From contig NZ_CP081155.1 of the NCBI RefSeq assembly GCF_025141175.1, forward strand, positions 1,393,001 to 1,457,000: a DNA stretch of 64,000 nt. The letters are read 5' to 3'. Shown piece after piece: positions 40,300-49,610 of the stretch. The position numbers and the translations under genes were made by a program. Origin of the DNA: Jannaschia sp. M317. GTDB taxonomy: Bacteria; Pseudomonadota; Alphaproteobacteria; Rhodobacterales; Rhodobacteraceae. The stretch's first letter is position 1. Every line of letters starts with the position of its first letter. The notes beneath the pieces are model-generated. The model worked only from the letters and a program-made list of their open reading frames with translations. It did not search any database and was not told the DNA's origin.

Positions 40300-41559
40300 A
40301 TGACCAAAGTATCAAGACGGAATATCCTCAAGGGCGGCGCGGCCTTTGCAGCTGGATCAACGCTCGGCGCACCAATGATTTGGGCGCAGAACATCAAGGA
40401 CGTCACGCTGCGCCAGTTCGGCACAGGCGTGTCGAATTTGAATGACGTGGCCAACAAGGTCAAAGAAGACTTGGGCTTTACCCTGGAAATGACGGCGCTG
40501 GACAGTGACAGCGTCACGCAGCGTGCCGCCACACAGCCAGGCAGCTTTGACATCGCCGACATCGAATACTGGATCGGTAAGAAAGTTTGGCCGACCGGCA
40601 ATCTGCAGGCGATGGATACATCTCGGATCGCGAACTATGACAAGATCGTCGGCATTTTCCGCAACGGTAAGCTGACGCCCACCAGCACAATCGCGCAAGG
40701 CACCGCCCCCCATACCGTCGGTTTCACGTCCGGGCCGAACGGGACCGAATTCGTTCAGGAAGAATCCGGCTGGATGACTCTGATTCCAACGATCTACAAC
40801 GCTGACACCCTGGGTATTCGCCCCGACTTGATCGGGCGTCCGATCAACAATTGGTCTGAGCTGCTCAACCCTGAATTCGCGGGCAAGGCCTCGATCCTCG
40901 ATATCTCGTCGATCGGGATCATGGACATGGCGATGGTCGTCGAATCGATGGGTGAATACACCTATCCCGACAAGGGCAACATGACCCGCGAAGAAATCGA
41001 CATGACCATCGGCATCTTCACCGAAGCCAAGCGCAACGGTCAGTTCCGCGCCTTCTGGAAGTCCTTCGACGAGAGCGTCAACCTGATGGCCTCGGGCGAG
41101 GTCGTGATCCAGTCCATGTGGTCGCCGGCGATCACTGCGGTGAAATCCCGTGGCGTGCCTTGCGTTTACCAGCCCCTGGAAGAGGGCTACCGTTCCTGGG
41201 GCGGCGGTCTGGGCATGTCGGCGGCGCTGACAGGCTTGGAGCGGGACGCGGCCTACGAATACATCAACTGGTATCTCGACGGTTGGGTCGGCGGCTATCT
41301 GATGCGTCAGGGCTATTATTCCGCAGTGCCGGAAACCTCCAAGAACTTCATGTCCGAAAACGAATGGGGTTTCTGGTTCGAAGGCAAAGAGGCCACCGAT
41401 ACCATCACCTCCCCAACTGGCGACCCCTTGGCGCAAGCCGGCGAAGTCCGCGACGGCGGGTCTTTCGAAGACCGCATGGGTGCTGTTGCCTGTTGGAACG
41501 CCGTCATGGACGAAAACCAGTACATGGTTCGCAAGTGGAACGAGTTCATCGCGGCCTGA
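40300..41559 (+). CDS. ABC importer substrate-binding protein (polyamine-type), Tat-exported
   Basis: The 419-aa protein begins with a twin-arginine signal SRRNILKGGAAFAAGS and a cleavage region around APMIWAQN. Export of a folded periplasmic protein by Tat is therefore expected. The body is the PotD/family 1 spermidine-putrescine-like fold: YWIGKKVWPTGN, VPCVYQPLEEGYRSWGG and INWYLDGWVGGYL. The ligand cannot be read from the sequence; the racemase at the end of the operon points to an amino-acid or hydantoin-like compound. A hairpin follows the stop. Confidence 0.92.
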   Translation: MTKVSRRNILKGGAAFAAGSTLGAPMIWAQNIKDVTLRQFGTGVSNLNDVANKVKEDLGFTLEMTALDSDSVTQRAATQPGSFDIADIEYWIGKKVWPTGNLQAMDTSRIANYDKIVGIFRNGKLTPTSTIAQGTAPHTVGFTSGPNGTEFVQEESGWMTLIPTIYNADTLGIRPDLIGRPINNWSELLNPEFAGKASILDISSIGIMDMAMVVESMGEYTYPDKGNMTREEIDMTIGIFTEAKRNGQFRAFWKSFDESVNLMASGEVVIQSMWSPAITAVKSRGVPCVYQPLEEGYRSWGGGLGMSAALTGLERDAAYEYINWYLDGWVGGYLMRQGYYSAVPETSKNFMSENEWGFWFEGKEATDTITSPTGDPLAQAGEVRDGGSFEDRMGAVACWNAVMDENQYMVRKWNEFIAA

Positions 41560-41570
41560 TGACAAATGGG

Positions 41571-41590
41571 ACGGGCGCAGGTGCGCCCGT
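41571..41590 (+). terminator. Intercistronic hairpin after the binding-protein gene
   Basis: ACGGGCGC-AGGT-GCGCCCGT is a perfect 8-bp stem 12 nt after the stop. It probably stabilises the binding-protein message or attenuates transcription into the permeases, giving more binding protein than channel. Confidence 0.6.
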
Positions 41591-41616
41591 TCTACCCTGA
41601 CGTGGAAGGCCGACCC

Positions 41617-42471
41617 GTGCTGAAAAACAACTCGATACTTGGATGGCTGATGGCCCTGCCGATCATGGCGGTGCTTGTCATCTTTCTCGTCCTGCCGATC
41701 ATCATGATCGTGATCGTCAGCTTCTGGCAGGCCACGGAATTTTCCATCATCCCGGCTTTTGATTTCGAGAACTACGAATTTCTATTCGGCTCGAACGTCA
41801 CGTACCGTGTCTTTTTCAATACGTTCAAATATGCGTTCATCACCTGGGTGTTCACACTAAGCATCGGCTTTACCGTGGCGTACTTTCTGGCGTTTCACGT
41901 TCGCACCCTGACCTGGCAGATCGTTTTATTTCTGCTTTGCACGATTCCGTTTTGGACATCCAACATCATCCGCATGATCAGCTGGATCCCTTTCCTTGGC
42001 CGCAACGGGATCGCCAACTCAAACCTGATGTCCTGGGGCGTCATCGATGAGCCTCTTGACTGGCTCTTGTTCTCAGACTTTGCGGTGATCCTTGCATTCG
42101 TCCATCTGTACACGCTGTTCATGGTGGTCCCAATCTTCAACACGATGATGCGGATCGACAAATCCCTGATCGAGGCGGCTCGGGATGCAGGTGCATCGGG
42201 CGCTCAGATTCTTTGGAATGTCATCATTCCGCTGACCAAGCCCGGCATCATGATCGGCACAATCTTCGTGGTCACGCTCGTGATGGGGGACTTCATCACG
42301 GTGCGGTTCATGTCGGGATCTCAATCCGCCAATGTCGGACGATTGATCTCCAACGATATCGCGCTTCTGGCCTATCCATCTGCATCCGCCACGGCGGTGG
42401 TGCTCCTCCTGACGGTTTTGATCGTGATTGGCATCATGTTGCGTTTCGTCGATATCCGGAAGGAGTTGTAG
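41617..42471 (+). CDS. ABC importer permease (PotB type)
   Basis: The 284-aa protein has about six membrane helices, starting with SILGWLMALPIMAVLVIFLV. The EAA loop that contacts the ATPase is EAARDAGASGAQILWNVIIP near residue 187. I take the GTG at 41617 because GGAAGG lies 7 nt before it. The ATG at 41566 in the same frame would put the intercistronic hairpin inside the coding region and has no ribosome site. Confidence 0.88.
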   Translation: MLKNNSILGWLMALPIMAVLVIFLVLPIIMIVIVSFWQATEFSIIPAFDFENYEFLFGSNVTYRVFFNTFKYAFITWVFTLSIGFTVAYFLAFHVRTLTWQIVLFLLCTIPFWTSNIIRMISWIPFLGRNGIANSNLMSWGVIDEPLDWLLFSDFAVILAFVHLYTLFMVVPIFNTMMRIDKSLIEAARDAGASGAQILWNVIIPLTKPGIMIGTIFVVTLVMGDFITVRFMSGSQSANVGRLISNDIALLAYPSASATAVVLLLTVLIVIGIMLRFVDIRKEL

Positions 42472-42472
42472 A

Positions 42473-43312
42473 ATGGAGCCGCGCTCGAAATCCTTTTACA
42501 TCCTGGGCACCTTTTTTGCAGTCTTCCTGCTGTTCCTCTATGGCCCGACGATCACCATCGCGATCCTTTCCTTTCAGGGTCCTGGCGGAGGACTGACGTT
42601 TCCGATGCAAGGCACGTCGCTGCATTGGTTCCGCGAGCTGTTCGAACAGCAAGCTGTTGGTGACATCTGGGGAAGCTTCCGGCGGAGCCTCGGCCTGGGC
42701 CTCATGGTCATGGTGACGACGGTTGTCCTGTCGGTGATGGGGGGGCTGGCCTTTCGAAAGCGGTTCAAAGGATCCGGCATCCTGTTTTATCTGATCATCA
42801 CGTCGCTTGTGATCCCATCGATCCTGATCTCGCTCGGCGTCGGGTTGGTGTTCTCGCAATCCGGTTTGACGGTACATTGGTCGACCTCGGGCTTTGGGGC
42901 GCAATTGACCTGGACACTTCCTTTTGGCCTTTTGATCATGTTCGCCGTCTTCAACCGCTTTGACAAAAGCTATGAGGAGGCGGCGCGCGATCTGGGCGCG
43001 ACCCCATGGCAAACGCTCCGCCACGTCGTCTTGCCGATCATCGGCCCGTCGCTGATCGGCGTTGCCCTGTTCGGCTTCACCCTCAGCTACGACGAATTTG
43101 CGCGCACCCTTCTGACGGCGGGCAGCTACAACACGCTGCCGCTCGAGATCTTCGGCATGACGACGAATGTGACCACACCGGTTCTTTACGCCTTGGGAAC
43201 TCTGACCACGGTGTTTTCGCTGCTGATGATCGGCTTGTTTTTGTGCCTCGCGGTTTGGAGTACCCGTCGCAAGGCGCGTGCGGGGTCCGATGCCGGGCAG
43301 GGCACGTTATGA
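42473..43312 (+). CDS. ABC importer permease (PotC type)
   Basis: The 279-aa protein has six predicted helices and the EAA loop EAARDLGATPWQTLRHVVLP near residue 165. ATG 42473 follows the upstream stop by one base and has AAGGAG before it. Its stop TGA overlaps the racemase start (ATGA). Confidence 0.93.
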   Translation: MEPRSKSFYILGTFFAVFLLFLYGPTITIAILSFQGPGGGLTFPMQGTSLHWFRELFEQQAVGDIWGSFRRSLGLGLMVMVTTVVLSVMGGLAFRKRFKGSGILFYLIITSLVIPSILISLGVGLVFSQSGLTVHWSTSGFGAQLTWTLPFGLLIMFAVFNRFDKSYEEAARDLGATPWQTLRHVVLPIIGPSLIGVALFGFTLSYDEFARTLLTAGSYNTLPLEIFGMTTNVTTPVLYALGTLTTVFSLLMIGLFLCLAVWSTRRKARAGSDAGQGTL

Positions 43313-43947
43313 TTGTCTTGATCAACCCCAACAGCACGGTGTCCATGACGGATGCAATGCTACGCACCGCCCGCGAAACGGTCCCCACCGCGACGTTCAA
43401 AGGCTGGACATCCCATGATGGCCCGCCTTCAATCCAGGGTGCTGAGGACGGGCTGGCCGCCGAAGGCCCCCTGCTGGCGCTTGTTGCCAAAGCGTCCGAG
43501 GAGGGAGCCTCGGCCATCATAATCGCATGCTTTGATGACACCGCTCTGGAGGCTGCCCGGACAATTGCTAGGTGCCCTGTCATCGGCATTGGTCAAGCGG
43601 CGTATCATCTTGCCGCAGTCGCGGGCAGGCGTTTCTCGGTTGTGACGACCCTTGAGGTCTCGCGGCCAATACTCGAGGCCAACATCGCCGCCTACGGCCT
43701 CAGCGGTCACCTTGGTCGCGTTCGTGCCAGCGGAGTGCCCGTTCTTGCGCTCGAGCGCGATCCGAAAGCAGCAGCGGCGAGGATCCTTGCAGAGATTGAG
43801 ATGGCCATACGCGATGACGACGTCCAGTCCGTTGTCCTCGGCTGTGGAGGCATGGTTGAAATCCACCAATCGACGACAAGTAGCGGGCAGGCCGTACGGT
43901 TCATCGATGGCGTAAGAGCCGCTGCGAATTTCGCCAGCCAGATTTGA
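43309..43947 (+). CDS. Aspartate/glutamate/hydantoin racemase family protein
   Basis: The 212-aa protein starts MIVLINPNSTVSMTD, a typical start of hydantoin and Asp/Glu racemases. The two catalytic cysteines are visible in IIACFDDTAL (about residue 78) and VLGCGGM (about residue 180). These enzymes use two Cys as acid and base to invert a chiral carbon. It is coupled to the permease by ATGA, so the imported compound probably is the racemase substrate or gives rise to it. Allantoin racemase is another possibility. Confidence 0.88.
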   Translation: MIVLINPNSTVSMTDAMLRTARETVPTATFKGWTSHDGPPSIQGAEDGLAAEGPLLALVAKASEEGASAIIIACFDDTALEAARTIARCPVIGIGQAAYHLAAVAGRRFSVVTTLEVSRPILEANIAAYGLSGHLGRVRASGVPVLALERDPKAAAARILAEIEMAIRDDDVQSVVLGCGGMVEIHQSTTSSGQAVRFIDGVRAAANFASQI

Positions 43948-44224
43948 GGGCTATCGATGCTGCAGGAAGGGCCCGTTGTGGCTGTTTGCCTACACACCTT
44001 TCATGCGACTACCCGAGATTGCCGCCGTTTGTGCGTTATGCAGCATCAGTCGATCCGGGCTCTTCCCTGACCTCAGATACAACGCAACATTCTGCGACAT
44101 GATGCTGTGGTCAACGTCTGGGTTGTCTTTGTGGAAGGATTGGCAAGTCGGAGGATCAGTCTTGGAAACAACAGACTAGCTGGTCATTCGGACCCTTCGC
44201 CCCGCCTGAAACAACGGTCGTATC

Positions 44225-44905
44225 GTGGGCCGTAAGGGACCACTCAATCCAAAACACATCTGGACAAAAAGGGTGCGGCTGGAGTTGACCGAGAACCATC
44301 GCGATCCTGCTCTGTTCAATCTGGCCATCGACAGCAAGTTCCGCGGCTGTGATCTGGTGAAAGTTGGAAATCGTCTGTGTCATGGCGTCAGATCCGATCC
44401 AGGAACGCGCGTCCGCGTCGCAAAGCAAGACCCAGTAGCCCGTGCGCTTTGAAATTTCTCAAGGCGCGCGCGCACTGCTGGCCCGGTGGGTGCAGGAACC
44501 GCTCATGATCGGATCTGAATGCCTTTGCCCAGGGCGATTTCACGAATGGTTTCGCATCTCGACCCGTCAGTACACGAGGATTGTGCGAGACTGGGTGGCA
44601 TCCATTGGCCTGGAAACCAGCGTATATGGAACGCATTCGATGCGGCAAACAAAGGTGACGCAGATCTACAAGAAAATCGGCAACCTTCGGGCCGTCCAGA
44701 TGGTTTTGGGTCAGATCAAGATATGGACAGCACTTTCAGATACCTTGGCGTCGAGCTTGAAGATACGTTGGCGATCGCTGAAGCTATACGACCGCGCCGT
44801 CGTCACGGACGGCCCTTAGCCGCGGTTCTCCGGAAGCGTTGGAGACGCAGCGCAGCTTCCCCGGAACCGGTGTGTATCACTAGCGTACATTTGCTGTTGA
44901 GCTGA
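44225..44905 (+). pseudogene. Decayed tyrosine-type integrase
   Basis: Fragments of one phage-type integrase lie in three frames. The first (44225-44440) reads GPLNPKHIWTKRVRLELTEN and ALFNLAIDSKFRGCDLVKV. A frameshift near 44442 leads to RFEISQGARALLARWV and YGTHSMRQTKVTQIYKK, which holds the HxxR catalytic box. A further shift near 44725 leads to DMDSTFRYLGVELEDTLAIA, the region that normally holds the catalytic Tyr (here in a weak RYLG context). Several frameshifts make it nonfunctional. It marks an old mobile insertion. Confidence 0.85.
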
Positions 44906-45219
44906 TCTCCGCTCTGCGGACACGCATCGCCTGTCGGGAGAGGGGCCCTTCCTCTCGTCTGCTCTCCCTTCAGGATAATCTGCTGCACATATGGCATATG
45001 AGGTAATGAACCATGTCTGATGGATCACTGAAGCCAATATTCAATGATAAATCAGAAAACTTATCCGGTCAGATGATGGAATCATCAGGCACCATAATTC
45101 CATGTACGCCATGCTCGCAGGTGACCTTTTTCTCATCGCAGTTGATCGGCCCGGGCGGGCCGGACAAGTGAGAAGGGACCACTACTTGCTCACGGCTAGA
45201 TGACGCTCCTACCTGAGCG
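44906..45219. other. Intergenic region without a recognisable gene
   Basis: The 314-bp stretch between the integrase remnant and the amide operon has no supported gene. It is less GC-rich than its neighbours. TGACGCTC-CTACCT-GAGCGTCA at 45201-45222 forms a hairpin that begins at the stop of the minus-strand operon and could serve as its terminator. Confidence 0.5.
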
Positions 45220-45222
45220 TCA
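45201..45222 (-). terminator. Hairpin at the end of the amide operon
   Basis: An 8-bp perfect stem (TGACGCTC/GAGCGTCA) with a 6-nt loop overlaps the stop codon of the ATPase gene. There is no T-run after it on the minus strand, so termination is not certain. Confidence 0.5.
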
Positions 45223-47001
45223 GGCTTCGCTTGCAACCAAATGTCCAGATCCGACTGATCGCAGGGCCACCCGTTTGGGCGGGTCGCCTACGCGGCGAAC
45301 CGGGCTTGGCGGATCGCTGGCATGGACGGTTCGGGCGGGAAGGACCCTGGATGGATCAGGGTGCGGCACCGCGTCGATCAGGCGGCGGGTATAGCTGTGC
45401 TGTGGATTGCCAAAGACCTGCGCGCTGCTGCCAGTCTCGACGATCTGGCCCAGAAACATGACGGCCACGCGATCGGCGATGTTCTCGACAACCGCCATGT
45501 CGTGGGAAATAAAGAGGTAGGACATGTCCATCTCTGCCTTGAGTTCGGCCAAAAGGTCCAGAACACTCGCTTGGACCGACACGTCCAACGCAGACACGCT
45601 TTCATCTGCAAGTATCAGTTTGGGATTAAGCGCCAGCGCGCGTGCGATGCAAATGCGTTGCCTTTGCCCGCCCGAAAATTCGTGCGGATATCGGTCGAGC
45701 GCGTCACGCGTCAGGCCAACGCGGTCGAAAAGCGCTTCCGCCCGGGCGCGGCGCGACGCCGCGTCGCCGATCCCGTGGATCGTCAACGGCTCCATCACGA
45801 GGTCGCCCACGCGCATTCGACCGTTCAGCGCTGCCATCGGGTCCTGAAAGATCATCTGCATCTGCCGACTGGCGGCAAAGCGGGCGGCCGGTGTGCCGCC
45901 CAACGGTTTTCCGTCGAACTCCACGATACCCTGATGCGTGACCAACCCGGTGAGGGCGCGCGCGATTGTTGATTTGCCACAGCCGCTTTCGCCCACAAGC
46001 GCGAATGTCTCTCCGGGGTAGATGTCGAAGGTCACGCCTTCGACGGCGTGCACGCGGGACTGCGTTCGCCCCAAGATGCCGCCCTTGATGTCATAGGTAA
46101 CGACCATGTCGCGGATCGAAACCAGCGGTCGCCTCGGCGTGTCTGCCGACGCCGCCCGGCCTTGGCCCATACGGGGCACGGCGGCCAGAAGCGCCTGCGT
46201 GTACGCCTGCTTCGGGGCCGAAAACAATTGGCCTACCGCGGCTGCCTCAACCATCGCGCCGGATTGCATCACCAGCACACGGTCGGCCATTTCCGCCACA
46301 ACACCCATGTCGTGGGTAATAAGTATGAGGGCGGTGCCCAGATCACGGCTGAGGTCGCGCAGCAGGTCCAGCACCTCTCTCTGGACGGTCACGTCCAGCG
46401 CGGTCGTCGGTTCATCGGCGATGAGGATGTCGGGGCGCAACGCGATGGCCATGGCGATCACGACCCTCTGACGCATTCCGCCCGACAGCTCATGCGGATA
46501 CTGGCCCAAACGTTGTTCTGGGTCGGTCAGGCGTACCGCCCGCAGCGCCTCTAGCGCGCGGGCGCGGGCCGCGTGACGCGACAGGGGTTCGTGCGCGCGC
46601 AGCGCCTCGACCAACTGATCTCCGATTCGCATGACTGGGTTCAGCGCGGTCATTGGTTCCTGAAAGATCATCGCGATGCGACTGCCGCGGATGGCTTGCA
46701 ATTTCGTCTCGGCAAGCTTCGTCAGGTCGATGCCATCAAAGGTGATCGACCCGCCCGAAACATGCACGGCAGGCGGCGGCAAAAGGCCCATGATTGCCAG
46801 CGACGTCAGAGATTTACCGGACCCGCTTTCACCCGCGATGGCCAGCGTCTCGCCGCGCCGCAGATCGAAGGTCAGGCTGGTTACAAGGGGTTTGGCACCA
46901 CCGTGCTGGCGCACGGAAATATCGAGGTCGCGCACGGACAGGACGACTGGGGCTTCCCCGGCGACCTCTGCCGCCGGGGAAAGGGATGCCTGCGCGGTCA
47001 T
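45220..47001 (-). CDS. ABC importer double ATPase (DppD-DppF fusion)
   Basis: The 593-aa protein contains two complete nucleotide-binding domains. The first has Walker A GESGSGKSLTS, signature LSGGMRQR and Walker B LIADEPTTALD. The second has GESGCGKSTIA, FSGGQRQR and LILADESVSALDVSV. This is the usual fused ATPase of peptide/nickel/opine-type importers, serving both permeases. ATG 47001 overlaps the amidase stop (ATGA); the longer frame to 47133 has no basis. It is the last gene of a seven-gene operon. Confidence 0.94.
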   Translation of the reverse strand: MTAQASLSPAAEVAGEAPVVLSVRDLDISVRQHGGAKPLVTSLTFDLRRGETLAIAGESGSGKSLTSLAIMGLLPPPAVHVSGGSITFDGIDLTKLAETKLQAIRGSRIAMIFQEPMTALNPVMRIGDQLVEALRAHEPLSRHAARARALEALRAVRLTDPEQRLGQYPHELSGGMRQRVVIAMAIALRPDILIADEPTTALDVTVQREVLDLLRDLSRDLGTALILITHDMGVVAEMADRVLVMQSGAMVEAAAVGQLFSAPKQAYTQALLAAVPRMGQGRAASADTPRRPLVSIRDMVVTYDIKGGILGRTQSRVHAVEGVTFDIYPGETFALVGESGCGKSTIARALTGLVTHQGIVEFDGKPLGGTPAARFAASRQMQMIFQDPMAALNGRMRVGDLVMEPLTIHGIGDAASRRARAEALFDRVGLTRDALDRYPHEFSGGQRQRICIARALALNPKLILADESVSALDVSVQASVLDLLAELKAEMDMSYLFISHDMAVVENIADRVAVMFLGQIVETGSSAQVFGNPQHSYTRRLIDAVPHPDPSRVLPARTVHASDPPSPVRRVGDPPKRVALRSVGSGHLVASEA

Positions 47002-47945
47002 TCGAAGACGATCCGCGGGAAGTAGAACGAGACGACCCAGTTCGGGGTGTCCACAATTTCCGAGATCCGCAGATCGCCGCAAGTGGAGACCAGCATGTAG
47101 GCGTCTTCGGGGGCCAGTTTCTGCGTCGCGCACAGGTGATCGACCATCTGCGCAACTGCATCGCGCGCGCCGCTCATCAGGTCCGGCCCGATGCCCGTCG
47201 TCACCTCATAGCCCTTGGCATCAAGGTGCCGCGTCACCGGTCCCGGCGTGGTAAAGCGCGGCATCTTGAGGTTCGCGCCCTTCACCAGATCCAGCGTCAC
47301 GGTGGCGTCCATCGGGCTTTCGATGGCCGTACCGCAGACTTCGCCGTCGCCCTGTGCTGCATGCGTATCTCCGATCGAGAACAGCGCGCCCGCGACTTCG
47401 ACCGGCAAGTAGAGCGTGGTGCCCGCCGCCAGATCACGGATGTCGAGGTTGCCGCCGACCCGCCGGGGCGGGACGATGGAATGCAGGCCCGGCTCGGCCA
47501 AGGCACAACCAATCGTGCCCGCGAAGGGCTTGAGCGGCACGGCCCCATGCTTGCCGAACAACGCCGGTTCGAGCGTGTCGGGATCGTACTTCCAGATCGT
47601 CAGCGCCGGGTCCTGAAACTGATCGGCAAGCAGGCCGAAGCCCGGGATGTTCGCCGTCCAGCCAAAGCCCGAAGGGGTGAACCCCTCGATCTTGATCTTC
47701 AGCGCGTCGCCCGGTTCGGCCCCATCGACGTAGATGGGACCGGAAACGGGATTGATCTTGCCAAAGTCGAGCGTGCGCACGTCATCGACAGTACTGGTCA
47801 CGGTCAATTGCCCGGCGGAACTGTCGTGGCACTTGAACTCGATCGTCGATCCGGGGGCGACCGTCTCGACCGGGACAAACGAGTTGTCCCAGCCGAAATG
47901 GTGGCTTGCGCCGTGGATCGTGTAGTCAGGGCACTTATTGCACAT
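46998..47945 (-). CDS. Acetamidase/formamidase family amidohydrolase
   Basis: The 315-aa protein is of the FmdA/AmdA family, which hydrolyses short aliphatic amides to the acid and ammonia. Characteristic segments are HHFGWDNSFVPV, PGSTIEFKCHDSSAGQL, SIGDTHAAQGDGEVCGTAIE (conserved D, H, E metal/catalytic cluster near residue 195) and AYMLVSTCGDLRISEIVD. ATG 47945 overlaps the end of the binding-protein gene by 11 nt. It sits inside the AmiC/AmiR-controlled operon, which fits degradation of an imported amide to release nitrogen in the cytoplasm. Confidence 0.93.
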   Translation of the reverse strand: MCNKCPDYTIHGASHHFGWDNSFVPVETVAPGSTIEFKCHDSSAGQLTVTSTVDDVRTLDFGKINPVSGPIYVDGAEPGDALKIKIEGFTPSGFGWTANIPGFGLLADQFQDPALTIWKYDPDTLEPALFGKHGAVPLKPFAGTIGCALAEPGLHSIVPPRRVGGNLDIRDLAAGTTLYLPVEVAGALFSIGDTHAAQGDGEVCGTAIESPMDATVTLDLVKGANLKMPRFTTPGPVTRHLDAKGYEVTTGIGPDLMSGARDAVAQMVDHLCATQKLAPEDAYMLVSTCGDLRISEIVDTPNWVVSFYFPRIVFE

Positions 47946-49575
47946 CGGTGACGAACACGTAGTCGTAGTTGACGGGGATCGAGACCGGATCGACATAGAG
48001 CGCATCCGCCCCGCCCATCCGCTCGGACTTCATGGTGTAGCGCTGCTCGTTGAATACGGGCACCCAGGGCGCATCTTCCATGACGGCCATGTAGACGTCG
48101 GACCACATCTTCAGGCGGTCATCGACCATTGCGGGGTCTGTCATACTGTCGGCTTCAATCGCCATCGCGTCGATATCCTCGTTGCAGTACCACGACCAGT
48201 TCCAGCCACCCGGCACCGCCCCGTCGCACCCAAGGATGGGTCCGTAGAAGTTGGACGCATCCGGGAAGTCCGCGATCCAGGCCATGCCACCGGACCAGAT
48301 CATCGGGGCCTGATCGGCCTCGCCACCAGCGGCGATGACGCTGGCTTGTGCAAGGCTCTGGATCGACGCGGTGATGCCGATCTGGCTAAGGTCTTGCTGG
48401 ATGGCCTGCGCGATGCGCGGGTTCGGGTCGGTGTTCATCACGAAGAGTTCCGTCTCGAACCCGTCGGGGAAGCCTGCCTCGGCCAGCAGCGCCTTGGCCG
48501 CCTCCACATCATAGGCGTAGCCTTCGTAGCCTTCGGTGTATCCGGGCATCGACGGTGGCAGCGGCTGCGTAGCCGGAACGGCCCGGCCATTGATGACCTG
48601 CGTGATCCGCTCCTTGTTGATGGCCATGTTCACGGCCTTGCGCACGTCGACGTTGTCGAAGGGTGCGATATTGACGTTCAACGTGATGTAGCCGGTGTGC
48701 AGCTGCCCGCCCTCGATCACGCGGGAGGCCTGTTCAGGGTCGCCCATGACTTCCATGAATTTCGCAGGCGGGATGCCGTCGCCGGGCACGTCCACTTCGC
48801 CGTTCTGAAGACGCAGCAGGGCGACAATGGGTTCCTGCCCCACTTCGAAGGTTACCGAGTCCAGATACGGCAGCCCTTCACGCCAGTAGTCGGCGTTCTT
48901 CTCGAACACCAGGCGCTGACCGATGGTCCACTCGCTCAGCTTGAACGCGCCAGTGCCCATGGCCGTCTTGCCAAAGTCTGCGCCTGCTTCCTCGACCGCT
49001 TCCTTGGCGACGACGGAGGCGAAGTTCAGGCCCATGACATGCAGGAAAGTCGCGTCGGGACGCGAAAGCGCGATCTGGACGGTATAGGGATCGACAACGG
49101 TCACGCCTGACAGGCCCTCGGCCTCGCCCGAGGATACGGCGTCATAGCCCGCGATGGACCCGAAGAAGCCCGCACCGGGCGATTGTGTCTCGGGGTTGGT
49201 CACACGATCGAGGGAGTATTTCACGTCCTCGGCCGTCATTTCGCGGCCATTGTGGAACTTGACCCCTTCGCGCAGTTTGAAGGTGAAGGTCATGCCATCT
49301 TCGGAAATCTCGTAGCTCTCGGCCAGGCCAGGGCGCAGGTCGGTCGTGCCCGGCTCGTAATCCATCAGGCCGTCGTAGAGCGATTTGATCATCGACCAGT
49401 TCTGCCAGTCATAGCCGATGGCCGGATCGAGCGTGGCCACGTCATCCTTGTAGGTGATCGTGATGTTGCCGCCATACTGGGCGTCGGGGTCCGTCGCGGA
49501 ATGCGCGTCGGCAGCAGCCAGCGTCGGCATCGCCAGGGCCGCGATGAGCGCGGTCGTGGTAAGCATGTTTTTCAT
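47935..49575 (-). CDS. ABC importer substrate-binding protein, peptide/nickel (family 5)
   Basis: The 546-aa protein has a Sec signal peptide (MKNMLTTTALIAALAMPTLA, cleavage after AAADA). The family 5 pattern follows: LDPAIGYDWQNWSMIKSLYDGLM, the TFTFKLREGVKFHNG block near residue 90, and DVRKAVNMAINKERI near residue 265. ATG 49575 has AGGAGAG upstream. The neighbouring formamidase and AmiC suggest an amide-containing ligand rather than a peptide. Confidence 0.93.
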   Translation of the reverse strand: MKNMLTTTALIAALAMPTLAAADAHSATDPDAQYGGNITITYKDDVATLDPAIGYDWQNWSMIKSLYDGLMDYEPGTTDLRPGLAESYEISEDGMTFTFKLREGVKFHNGREMTAEDVKYSLDRVTNPETQSPGAGFFGSIAGYDAVSSGEAEGLSGVTVVDPYTVQIALSRPDATFLHVMGLNFASVVAKEAVEEAGADFGKTAMGTGAFKLSEWTIGQRLVFEKNADYWREGLPYLDSVTFEVGQEPIVALLRLQNGEVDVPGDGIPPAKFMEVMGDPEQASRVIEGGQLHTGYITLNVNIAPFDNVDVRKAVNMAINKERITQVINGRAVPATQPLPPSMPGYTEGYEGYAYDVEAAKALLAEAGFPDGFETELFVMNTDPNPRIAQAIQQDLSQIGITASIQSLAQASVIAAGGEADQAPMIWSGGMAWIADFPDASNFYGPILGCDGAVPGGWNWSWYCNEDIDAMAIEADSMTDPAMVDDRLKMWSDVYMAVMEDAPWVPVFNEQRYTMKSERMGGADALYVDPVSIPVNYDYVFVTDVQ

Positions 49576-49610
49576 CTGTCTCTCTCCTGTTGAAGTAGTT
49601 TGCTTTTCAG

